In this document: piece after piece, positions 44,957-52,274 of the stretch
How positions within the stretch are numbered: the stretch's first letter is position 1
Layout of the letters: each line of letters opens with the position of its first letter
Source: Halobacteriales archaeon QH_7_65_31
Lineage (GTDB): Archaea > Halobacteriota > Halobacteria > Halobacteriales > Haloarculaceae
Assembly (NCBI GenBank): GCA_003021785.1
Contig: PXQU01000016.1
Location: 398,407 to 462,406 of the forward strand
Reading direction: 5' to 3'
DNA length: 64,000 bases
The notes under the pieces: model-generated
What the model saw: only the letters and a program-made list of their open reading frames with translations
Database searches by the model: none
What the model was told of the DNA's origin: nothing
Made by a program: the position numbers and the translations under genes

Positions 44957-45853
44957 ATGCGACGGAGCATCCTCCTCGTGGTGGCGGCGCTGGCCGCGGT
45001 GACGATCGCGACCGGGAGTTTCGCGTACACGGGCGTCGACGCCGGTCGCGGTGTGAACGTTGCGGTCGCGAGCGACGAGAACGCGTATCTCGGACTCACA
45101 GAACCGACCGCCGAGTGTCGCGTGCTTCCTGAGGAGGCCGCTGAGACGGCTAAATCGAACACCGAGAGCTGTGATGATGCCGAGGTACTGCGCGTGACGA
45201 ACCGGTTCGCGTCGGAGATGACCGTCGCCGGCGTATCGGTCGATGGACCAGACGCCGATCGGGTCGATCTCTCACAGACGGGACTCACCGAGGGGGACAC
45301 GATCGGTATCGGTAGCGAGGGAACGCTTCGCGTCGACGGGAGCGAGGCGTGCACTCCGGACCGGGGAGCGAGTGAGACGGTCGAGCTGTCGATCACGCTC
45401 TCCGTCCGGACCGACGACGGCACGGCGGCAAAGCGGTTCGACAAGAGCGTCAACTTAGCGTGTTCACGCTCTGGCGAACCGTCTGAGACGGGTGACGACG
45501 GAGATTCACCGGTAGCGTTCAACGGCTGTGGCAGCGTCGATCTCGCTGACGACGCCGATGTGGCCGTCGAGACGCAGGTCTACTACAAGTCGAACGGGAA
45601 CGACGCCGGCTACCACACCGAACGGAAGAGCGGAAAACTCGTTGGCGTCGTGTTGGAGGACGGTCGCGCGTTCACGAACGGGAACTACGATTTCGACTCG
45701 GACGACTGTGGAAGCCAATCCGACCGCGGTGAGGGGGTTCCGACCGACTCCCCGCCGTGGGATGGTCGGCTCAGTGGTGAGGGGTCTACCGGCTCCGAGC
45801 CGTCGGGCGACAGTGAATCCGGCACGGACGGTGACGACAGCGGAGCGGAGTGA
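44957..45853 (+). CDS. Secreted DUF1102-like protein, copy C, with Cys-rich middle
   Basis: 298 residues. Signal: M-R-R-S-I-L-L-V-V then a hydrophobic core ending T-G-S-F-A-Y, followed by G-R-G-V-N-V-A-V-A and N-A-Y-L-G-L, aligning with copies A and B right after their signals. Unlike them it has six or more cysteines between residues ~55 and 255 (for example A-E-C-R, E-S-C-D-D, E-A-C-T, L-A-C-S, N-G-C-G, D-D-C-G), suggesting extracellular disulphides, and it ends in a Ser/Gly/Asp-rich low-complexity tail. Transcribed with the regulator (3-bp gap). Confidence 0.75.
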   Translation: MRRSILLVVAALAAVTIATGSFAYTGVDAGRGVNVAVASDENAYLGLTEPTAECRVLPEEAAETAKSNTESCDDAEVLRVTNRFASEMTVAGVSVDGPDADRVDLSQTGLTEGDTIGIGSEGTLRVDGSEACTPDRGASETVELSITLSVRTDDGTAAKRFDKSVNLACSRSGEPSETGDDGDSPVAFNGCGSVDLADDADVAVETQVYYKSNGNDAGYHTERKSGKLVGVVLEDGRAFTNGNYDFDSDDCGSQSDRGEGVPTDSPPWDGRLSGEGSTGSEPSGDSESGTDGDDSGAE

Positions 45854-45859
45854 GCCGAT

Positions 45860-46192
45860 TCAGTCGTCACCGAACGCGGAGCCGGCCGCGGCGGCGTCGT
45901 TCTCGATGCTCGGCGGGTAGACGCCGCGTTCGAGCTTCAGATCCGACTTCGGGCGGGCCATACAGGTGAGCGCGTACTCCTCTGCCTCCTCGGGGGTGAA
46001 GCCGCGTTTCTCGACGATGCTCTGCTCGACCTCGCCTTCGATTATCTTGGCCGTGCAGGCCAGACACATCCCGACGCGACAGGAGTACTCCTGTGCGATC
46101 CCCTCTTCGAGACAGCGCGAGAGGATGGTCTCCTTCTCCGAGCACGTGATCGTCTCGTCTGTGCCGACGAACTCGACGATGTAATCGGTCAT
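45860..46192 (-). CDS. Plant-type [2Fe-2S] ferredoxin
   Basis: 110 residues. Cluster ligands are Cys38, Cys43, Cys46 and Cys77 (S-C-R-V-G-M-C-L-A-C and L-T-C-M). It lacks the ~30-residue N-terminal acidic insertion of the major haloarchaeal ferredoxin, so it is a second type. It transfers one electron at a time. It is divergent from a geranylgeranyl reductase (93 bp between starts), a family that takes electrons from ferredoxin, so it may be its donor. Confidence 0.92.
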   Translation of the reverse strand: MTDYIVEFVGTDETITCSEKETILSRCLEEGIAQEYSCRVGMCLACTAKIIEGEVEQSIVEKRGFTPEEAEEYALTCMARPKSDLKLERGVYPPSIENDAAAAGSAFGDD

Positions 46193-46285
46193 AGATCCGG
46201 TAGGACGAGCGACCTCAAAACTCTTTACCGATCCGTCTCGGATCGGCTGAAAAGGGTTTTAGCCGTCCGGCCGCCAATACGGATA

Positions 46286-47656
46286 ATGAAGACGCACACC
46301 GTCGATGTCGCGATCGTCGGTGCGGGCACGAGCGGCTGTTATGCCGCGACGACGCTCGCGCGCGCCGGCTACGATACCGTCATCGTCGAGCGGAAAACCG
46401 AGGAGGAGGCCGGCCACATCGCCTGTGGCGACGCGCTCAAAGGAGCGAACAAGTTCCCCGACGCGATCCCGAAGTCCGAGCTGGAGCCCGCATTCACCAA
46501 CACCGACGTCGATCACGGCCGGTTCGAAGCGCCGAGCCAAGATGTCGAACTCGACATCCCGGTTCCCGGTGAGCTCGCGGTTATCGACCGCTACACGTAC
46601 GGTCGCATTCTCATCGACTCCGCGGCCGACGCCGGTGTCGAGTTCCACTACGACACCGTCGTTCAGGACGTGACACAGGCGGACGGCCGCGTTACCGGCT
46701 TCACCGGTCGCCGGGAGGGGGAGCCCGTCGGCTACGAGGCCGAGATAGTCATCGACGGCGCGGGCGCGCTCTCGATCCTTCAGGACAAGGCCGACTTCTC
46801 CGCGGCGACGTTCGACACGAACGTCCGCTACTCGCAGTTCTCGTCGGCGTACCGCGAGGTGCTCGAAGTCGAGGAGCCGGTCGAGTGGGACGACGCGCTC
46901 GTTCTCAAGCCGACCAAACGCTCTGCCGGCTATCTCTGGTACTTCCCGCGAACGCCGACCGAGATCAACGTCGGGCTCGGCTTCCAGATGAGCGAGGAGC
47001 CGATGAAGCTCGTCGACGATCTGCGCGAGGACATCAGCGAACGCCCGGAGTTCGAGAACGCGACCGTCAAGGACAAGCTCGGCGCGGCGCTTCCGACGCG
47101 TCGGACCTACGACTCCGCGACCGCACCCGGCTACATCGCAGCCGGTGACTCTGCGGCGCACGTGAACCCCATCTCCGGTGGCGGCATCGCGGGCGCGGCC
47201 TACGCCGGCAAGTACGCGGCCGAGCAGGCGATGCACGCCATCGAGCACGACGCCGTCGGCGACGAAGACGAGCTGTGGGCGTACAACACGAAGGTGATGG
47301 AGCACTTCGGCGCGCGATACGCCGCCCTCGACGTGTACAACATCTTCGCGATGTCGTACGGGATCGACGATCTGACCGCGCTGGCCGGCGTGCTCCCGGG
47401 CCAGCAGATCGCGAACGCGCTCTACTCCGGCTCGTCGGGCATGTCGATTCCACTCGCGCTCAAGACGGCGTGGAAGGCACGCGGCCATCTCGACACCGTC
47501 TACGATCTCTACCAGACGAAGGGGCTCGCCGACCGCCTGCTCGATCATTACGGTTCGTACCCCGACTCGCCGGCCGGCATCGAACCGTGGCGCGCGGAGC
47601 GTGACGCGATCATGGACGACGTGTACGAGAAGACCGGCGCGACGGCGAAGTACTGA
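46286..47656 (+). CDS. Geranylgeranyl reductase family flavoprotein (copy 2)
   Basis: 456 residues, closely similar in sequence and layout to copy 1 at 17057. FAD motif V-G-A-G-T-S-G, H-I-A-C-G-D-A-L-K-G, the Y-L-W-Y-F-P substrate motif and I-A-A-G-D-S-A-A-H-V-N-P are all present, as is the shared C-terminal half (Y-N-I-F-A-M-S-Y-G). Expected role: hydrogenating double bonds of archaeal lipid precursors or the menaquinone side chain. Which paralogue makes archaeol cannot be decided from sequence. Confidence 0.88.
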   Translation: MKTHTVDVAIVGAGTSGCYAATTLARAGYDTVIVERKTEEEAGHIACGDALKGANKFPDAIPKSELEPAFTNTDVDHGRFEAPSQDVELDIPVPGELAVIDRYTYGRILIDSAADAGVEFHYDTVVQDVTQADGRVTGFTGRREGEPVGYEAEIVIDGAGALSILQDKADFSAATFDTNVRYSQFSSAYREVLEVEEPVEWDDALVLKPTKRSAGYLWYFPRTPTEINVGLGFQMSEEPMKLVDDLREDISERPEFENATVKDKLGAALPTRRTYDSATAPGYIAAGDSAAHVNPISGGGIAGAAYAGKYAAEQAMHAIEHDAVGDEDELWAYNTKVMEHFGARYAALDVYNIFAMSYGIDDLTALAGVLPGQQIANALYSGSSGMSIPLALKTAWKARGHLDTVYDLYQTKGLADRLLDHYGSYPDSPAGIEPWRAERDAIMDDVYEKTGATAKY

Positions 47657-47700
47657 CGCCGATACAAACTGTTTTCGCGATACCCGCCGTCGTCCCGGTC

Positions 47701-48369
47701 GTGACCGACGTTGCCGTCTCGCTGGGCGCAGGGGTGGTGTTCGGTCTCGCGCTCGCAGCGCCGCCCGGACCGATGAACGCCGTTATCGCCGAGGAGGCGG
47801 TCATCCGCGGTCGGTTCGCCGGTGCGCGTGCGGGACTCGGCGCGGCGACGGCGGATTTCGTCTTCTTCCTGCTCGCGCTCTTGGGTATCGTCACGTTCAT
47901 CCAGCAGTTCGAACTGCTCCGGGCCGCGATGGTAGTCGCCGGCGGCTGTATCATGCTGTACTACGCCTACGGCGCGGTCGAGGACGTGCAGGAGACGTAC
48001 ACGGCCGACGCCGGGACGGAGCCGGGGAAGGGGTTCAGGAAGGCGTTCGTCCTCGCGTTGACGAACCCGTACCAGATCGTGTTCTGGCTCACCGTCGGCG
48101 TCGGTCTGCTCGAACCCGGTCGGATCGACGTGCTCGCAGAGGTGTCGTCGTCACTGGCCGGTCGCCTCGTTATCGAGACCGGATCGCCCGCGCTGCTCGT
48201 CGGGCTGTTCGTCGGGATCGCGCTCTGGGTGCTCGGGTTCCCGTCGGCGCTCGCGGCCGCACGCGACCGCATCGACAGCCTCGCGCCGATCGTCGCGTAT
48301 CTCTCGGCGGCAGTGCTCGCCGGCTTCGGCTGCTACTTCCTCTACGACGGAGCGGTGACGCTGGTTTAA
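47701..48369 (+). CDS. LysE/RhtB family amino-acid exporter
   Basis: 222 residues, GTG start, with about six membrane helices. The family motif near the N-terminus appears as A-A-P-P-G-P-M-N-A-V-I, and F-R-K-A-F-V-L-A-L-T-N-P-Y-Q is the second conserved stretch. Members export basic or other amino acids or small metabolites by proton exchange; substrate unknown here. The stop overlaps that of the convergent HD gene. Confidence 0.88.
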   Translation: MTDVAVSLGAGVVFGLALAAPPGPMNAVIAEEAVIRGRFAGARAGLGAATADFVFFLLALLGIVTFIQQFELLRAAMVVAGGCIMLYYAYGAVEDVQETYTADAGTEPGKGFRKAFVLALTNPYQIVFWLTVGVGLLEPGRIDVLAEVSSSLAGRLVIETGSPALLVGLFVGIALWVLGFPSALAAARDRIDSLAPIVAYLSAAVLAGFGCYFLYDGAVTLV

Positions 48370-49061
48370 CCGTCGATCGGCGGCTCGATCTGTTCCATCT
48401 CCGCGATCTCGGCTTCGAGCCACTCCTTGAACCACCGGACGCGCTTGAGCCGCTGGTGGGCGATCGACTCGGCGGTGTCGGAGACGACGCGTGAAACGGC
48501 GTCCTCCCCGCGTTCGAGCACGCGCCCGACCATCTCGTTCGCGTCCATGTGCGTCCGGGCCTCGTAGCCCATCCGCAGCAGCATCAACATCGCCCCGTTC
48601 GCGCCGACCTTGTCCAGCAGGTCGGCCTCCATCAGACAGCGGGCTTCGAGCGGGACGTCGCTCAACTCGCCTTGGAACGAGTGATCCCGCACCGCGGCAC
48701 ACACCTGATCGACGAACGAGTTGGGGTAGTCGCCGTGTGTGTCGAGATACTGGCGAGCGATGTCCGCGCCGACATCGGCGTGCATGTCCTGATCGGCTTC
48801 GAGCTTGGCGACGTCGTGGAAGATCGCCGCGACCCGAGTCACGTCCTCGTTCGCGCCCTCTTCGCGGGCGATATGGCCGGCGAGCTTCGTCACGTTGCGG
48901 ATGTGATTGAACCGGTACTCGGCGGAGTGCCACGGATACCAGCGCATCCGACCGCCCTCCTCCTCGGTCTCGACCGACGCCGCGAGGTAGTCGTGAACGA
49001 ACCCGGCCATCTCGGCGAACTCCTCGTCCGTGACCGGATTCTCCTGAATCTCAACACCCAT
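48366..49061 (-). CDS. HD domain phosphohydrolase
   Basis: 231 residues from the ATG at 49061 (GTG at 49070 is in frame). The metal-binding pattern is H-I-R-N-V near residue 50, A-A-I-F-H-D-V-A-K for the HD pair, and a later A-D-L-L-D-K-V. Substrates of the family include nucleotides and phosphodiesters; none can be named. An N-terminal Y-P-W-H-S-A-E segment precedes the domain. Confidence 0.85.
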   Translation of the reverse strand: MGVEIQENPVTDEEFAEMAGFVHDYLAASVETEEEGGRMRWYPWHSAEYRFNHIRNVTKLAGHIAREEGANEDVTRVAAIFHDVAKLEADQDMHADVGADIARQYLDTHGDYPNSFVDQVCAAVRDHSFQGELSDVPLEARCLMEADLLDKVGANGAMLMLLRMGYEARTHMDANEMVGRVLERGEDAVSRVVSDTAESIAHQRLKRVRWFKEWLEAEIAEMEQIEPPIDG

Positions 49062-49178
49062 CACCGTCACCTCGGACGCGTCGAGTAGAGCGAATCATAA
49101 TCATCTTACCCACACAAGGCGACTCCGTCTATTCAGCGTTACGACAGGCTTGATAGCCGTCGCGATCTGTGATCGGAT

Positions 49179-49895
49179 ATGACCGACCCGCTGTATCTCG
49201 ATGATTCGGGCGTTCGCCGGTTCGAGGCGACCGTCGAGCGCGCACTCGACGACAGAGTCGTCCTCGACGAGACGCACTTCTACCCGGAAGGCGGCGGCCA
49301 GCCGGCCGACCGGGGAACCCTCGCCACCGACGACCGAGAGTGGACCGTCACCGACGTACAGAAGCAGGACACCATCTATCATCACGTCACCGGTAAACCG
49401 CCAGCGAAGGGAGCCACCGTTCGGGGCACGATCGACGCCGCGCGTCGTGACGTGCTCTCCCGGTATCACACCGCACAGCATCTCCTGTCGGCGATCCTTC
49501 TCCGCGAGTACGACGCGCCGACGCGCGGTAACCAGATTTACACCGACTACGCCCGGCTCGATGCCGCGTACGATCGGTTCGGTGAGACCGATCTCGACGA
49601 GATCGAACGCCAGATGAACGAGTGTATCGACGCCGATACGCCCGTCCAGTGGTACACGCTGGACCGCGAGACGGCCGAGGCGACCCTCGATCCGGAACGC
49701 ACCCGGATCGAACTCCTCCCGGAGTCGATCTCCGAGCTTCGGATCGTCGAAATCGACGGTGAGGACGGCGTCTTCGACCGGACTGCGTGTGCCGGGACCC
49801 ACGTCGAACGGACGGAAGCGATCGGGACGGTGACGATCACCGAGCGAGAGAGCGTCGGCAGCGGCGAGGAACGGATCCGCTTCGAGCTGGAGTAG
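49179..49895 (+). CDS. alaX: Alanyl-tRNA editing protein AlaX
   Basis: 238 residues, homologous to the editing and C-terminal part of alanyl-tRNA synthetase. The zinc ligands are in H-T-A-Q-H (near residue 97) and C-A-G-T-H (near residue 204). It hydrolyses Ser- or Gly-mischarged tRNA-Ala. The N-terminal E-T-H-F-Y-P-E-G-G-G-Q-P-A-D-R-G is the usual domain before the catalytic part (AlaX-M type). Its stop codon lies inside the 3' end of the opposite-strand tRNA-Gln gene. Confidence 0.95.
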   Translation: MTDPLYLDDSGVRRFEATVERALDDRVVLDETHFYPEGGGQPADRGTLATDDREWTVTDVQKQDTIYHHVTGKPPAKGATVRGTIDAARRDVLSRYHTAQHLLSAILLREYDAPTRGNQIYTDYARLDAAYDRFGETDLDEIERQMNECIDADTPVQWYTLDRETAEATLDPERTRIELLPESISELRIVEIDGEDGVFDRTACAGTHVERTEAIGTVTITERESVGSGEERIRFELE

Positions 49896-49965
49896 TCCCG
49901 GGCAGATTCGAACTGCCGTCAACGGCTCCAAAGGCCGCTATGATTGGCCACTACACCACGGGACT
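49893..49965 (-). tRNA. tRNA-Gln (UUG anticodon)
   Basis: A 73-nt cloverleaf on the minus strand: acceptor AGTCCCG/CGGGACT, anticodon loop CTTTGGA with anticodon TTG, T arm GGCAGTTCGAATCTGCC, discriminator A, no encoded CCA, no intron. The acceptor stem begins with A-T, usual for tRNA-Gln of archaea. Its 3' terminal three bases overlap the alaX stop codon on the other strand. Confidence 0.94.
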
Positions 49966-50007
49966 CCACTCTGCGGTAACAGCGGCGGCTACAAGTGAGT
50001 TGCCTTC

Positions 50008-50454
50008 TCAGTCGGCCGCTTCCGACTCCGGAAGGTCAGACCGGAGTAGTGAGCACATATCGGTTTCGGCGTCGAAGCAGTCGGGACACTGCTGTGCGCG
50101 GTCGATGATCGTGTCGAGCCGATCGGCGACGGTGTCGTCGATGACCGACTCCAGCTGTTCGGCCTCACCTCGGAACGACTCCTCCTCGACTTCGAGCACC
50201 TCGACCAGAAACCGCTCGATGATACAGTAAGTTTCGAGCGCCTCCCGCGCCCGGACGATCCCCTCGTCGGTGAGCGAGACGCCCTTGTACTTCTCGTGAT
50301 CCGCGAGCCCGCGGTCCTGAAGCTTGCCGATCATCTCGTTCGCGCTGGCCGGCGACACGTCGACGGTGTCGGCGATCGCCCCCGTCGACGCCGGCTCGTC
50401 GGTTCCTTCCTGAATCAGATACACCGCCTTCAGATACTGTCGCTGTGTGTTCAT
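50008..50454 (-). CDS. DtxR/MntR-family metal-dependent regulator
   Basis: 148 residues. The winged helix (S-T-G-A-I-A-D-T-V-D-V-S-P-A-S-A-N-E-M-I) and dimerisation/metal region (E-R-F-L-V-E-V-L) are present; the C-terminal SH3-like domain is absent. A Cys-rich C-terminus (Q-C-P-D-C-F...D-M-C) may bind metal. It probably senses Fe or Mn. It is the second gene of an operon with a ferritin-like protein (4-bp overlap), which supports an iron role. Confidence 0.9.
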   Translation of the reverse strand: MNTQRQYLKAVYLIQEGTDEPASTGAIADTVDVSPASANEMIGKLQDRGLADHEKYKGVSLTDEGIVRAREALETYCIIERFLVEVLEVEEESFRGEAEQLESVIDDTVADRLDTIIDRAQQCPDCFDAETDMCSLLRSDLPESEAAD

Positions 50455-50930
50455 CGTGTCTCCATCAGTTGGGTCACGTCTTCGACGCCTGTTTTCTCGT
50501 CTGCGCGAATCTCTCGGAGCGTGTCCAGTAGCTCGCTCCTCGGAAGCCCGAACTCGACGTTCGACCCCTCGATCGCCTCGATGAGATCGTCGTAGAACTT
50601 GTAGGCGGTCTCCTCGTTCGCGAGCTGATCGTACAACACGCCGTCGGTGTCGGTGTCCGACTCGTACCGAGCAGCCACCAGCTGCTCGATCTCCTCGTAC
50701 GCCACCGGATCGGCGTCCAGCGTGTCGATGAGTGCTTCGAGCTGGCCGCGATGGCGCGCCGATTCGGTCGCCGCGTGTTCGAGCAGCGTCTCGACGTCGT
50801 CCCGCTCCTCGTCGGCCAGCGTCTCGTAATGCTTGCCGGCGCGTGCCTCGATGACCTCTTCGAGCACCATCCCGATCTGGAGGAGCCGCGCGAGCTGGTG
50901 GTCGTTCGCGACCGGATATGAGAGACTCAC
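50451..50930 (-). CDS. Ferritin-like / rubrerythrin-type helical protein
   Basis: 159 residues, all helical with four long helices. Candidate di-iron ligands are E-E-V-I-E...H-Y-E-T and T-E-S-A-R-H-R-G in helices one and two, and E-E-T-A-Y-K-F-Y-D-D in a later helix. No rubredoxin domain. It could store iron or remove peroxide. A GTG start overlaps the stop of a 17-codon ORF; the DtxR regulator follows with a 4-bp overlap. Confidence 0.75.
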   Translation of the reverse strand: MSLSYPVANDHQLARLLQIGMVLEEVIEARAGKHYETLADEERDDVETLLEHAATESARHRGQLEALIDTLDADPVAYEEIEQLVAARYESDTDTDGVLYDQLANEETAYKFYDDLIEAIEGSNVEFGLPRSELLDTLREIRADEKTGVEDVTQLMETR

Positions 50931-50980
50931 TGCCGCTCCCCCCGGCGGTCGGCCACCGGCAACGGCGATACGCCGTACAT
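50927..50980 (-). CDS. 17-codon leader ORF coupled to the ferritin-like gene
   Basis: M-Y-G-V-S-P-L-P-V-A-D-R-R-G-E-R-Q then TGA, which overlaps the GTG of the ferritin-like gene (GTGA). A TATA-like CTTATTATG (51002-51010) is centred 26 nt before the ATG, so the mRNA should begin at this codon. Confidence 0.5.
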   Translation of the reverse strand: MYGVSPLPVADRRGERQ

Positions 50981-51001
50981 ACTATCAGGTGAGGGAGGAG
51001 T

Positions 51002-51010
51002 CATAATAAG
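51002..51010 (-). promoter_or_regulatory. Probable TATA element of the ferritin-like/DtxR operon
   Basis: Minus strand CTTATTATG, 26 nt before the ATG of the leader ORF at 50980. No clear metal-box palindrome is seen around it. Confidence 0.5.
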
Positions 51011-51056
51011 CTCTTGCACGCGTCACGGCCGGTGAACGCGACCGTCGCGCGACGGC

Positions 51057-52274
51057 TCAGTCGCGCGAGTCGAGCCGGTCGCGGACGAGTCGCTCGAAGT
51101 CGTCGCGCAGCTCGTCGACCGCGATCTCTTCGAGGACGGGCACGTAAAAGCCCTCGACGAGCATGTTCTTCGCGGTGCGCTCAGGTATGGCACGCGAACC
51201 CATGTAGAACATATCGGACTCGTCGACCTGTCCGACCGTCGCTGAGTGAGACGCCTCGGTGTCGTGGTTGTTGATGATGAGCTTCGGGGAGGCGTCGGCC
51301 TCGCTCTCGTCGCTCAACATCAGCGTGTTCTCGCGCTGGTACGAAGACGTGTTCCAAGCGTCGCGACCGACATCCTGAACGCCCTCGTAGACCGAGCGCG
51401 ACTCGTCGTCGATGACGCCACGCGTCACGAGATCGGCGGTCGTGTTCTCGTTGCGATGCCAGACGCGGGCGTCGATGTCGAAGTGCTGGTCCTCGTGACC
51501 GTAGAACGCCCCGACGATCTTCGTCTCCGAGCCGTCGCCTCTCAGGTGCGTCTCGACGCTCGACTTCGAGAGCCGCGAGCCGGCGTTACAGTCGATGAAG
51601 TCCACCTGTCCGTAGGTGTCGGCGACGCCCTCCTTCAGCTGGTAGTTGTACGTCGTCTGGTCGAGATTCTGAAGCGAGCCGTACTGGACGTACGCGTTCT
51701 CGCCCGCCGCGACCTCGACGAGACCGCTGTAGTACCGGTCACCGTCGACATCCTCGCCCGTCTCCTGTCGCTCTAAGAGCCTCACCGACGACGACTCCTC
51801 CGCGACGACGAGCGTGTAGTTGAACAGCGACCGCGAGTTCATCGTCGTGCGGACCTTCACGTCCTCCGCGTCGACTCGCTCCGGAACGTACACGACGGTC
51901 CCCGTCGAGAACAGCGCGGTCGAGAGCGCCGTCAGGTAGTTCGTCTGCGGGTCGATCACCGAGCCGAACCGCTCTCTGATCAGCGCCTCGTGTTCGTCGA
52001 CCGCCTCGGTAAACGAGAGCACCTCGACGCCGTCGGGGCCGACCTGATCCTTCTCCTCGGCCGCACCGAGCGGATCGACCAGCGAATCGTAGTCGAGATC
52101 CGCGAGATCGGTCCACAGTCGTCCGGGCGTCTGGATCACGTCCGGGAAGTCGAGATCCTCCAGCGCGTCGAGCGCATCGAGCCGCGTCTCCAGCAGCCAC
52201 TCCGGCTCGCCCAGCTCCTCGGAGAGCTGGCGAACCGTCGACTCGTCGACGGAAGCGTGTACCTGCGTGCTCAT
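51057..52274 (-). CDS. sufD: Fe-S cluster assembly protein SufD
   Basis: 405 residues of the SufB/D beta-helix family. It partners SufB on the SufBC2D scaffold. It has the typical D-A-R-V-W-H-R-N-E-N-T strand and C-terminal S-D-M-F-Y-M-G-S-R-A-I-P. The ATG overlaps the sufB stop (ATGA). The acidic N-terminal helical domain L-S-E-E-L-G-E-P-E-W-L-L-E-T-R matches the one in SufB, showing their common origin. Confidence 0.94.
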   Translation of the reverse strand: MSTQVHASVDESTVRQLSEELGEPEWLLETRLDALDALEDLDFPDVIQTPGRLWTDLADLDYDSLVDPLGAAEEKDQVGPDGVEVLSFTEAVDEHEALIRERFGSVIDPQTNYLTALSTALFSTGTVVYVPERVDAEDVKVRTTMNSRSLFNYTLVVAEESSSVRLLERQETGEDVDGDRYYSGLVEVAAGENAYVQYGSLQNLDQTTYNYQLKEGVADTYGQVDFIDCNAGSRLSKSSVETHLRGDGSETKIVGAFYGHEDQHFDIDARVWHRNENTTADLVTRGVIDDESRSVYEGVQDVGRDAWNTSSYQRENTLMLSDESEADASPKLIINNHDTEASHSATVGQVDESDMFYMGSRAIPERTAKNMLVEGFYVPVLEEIAVDELRDDFERLVRDRLDSRD

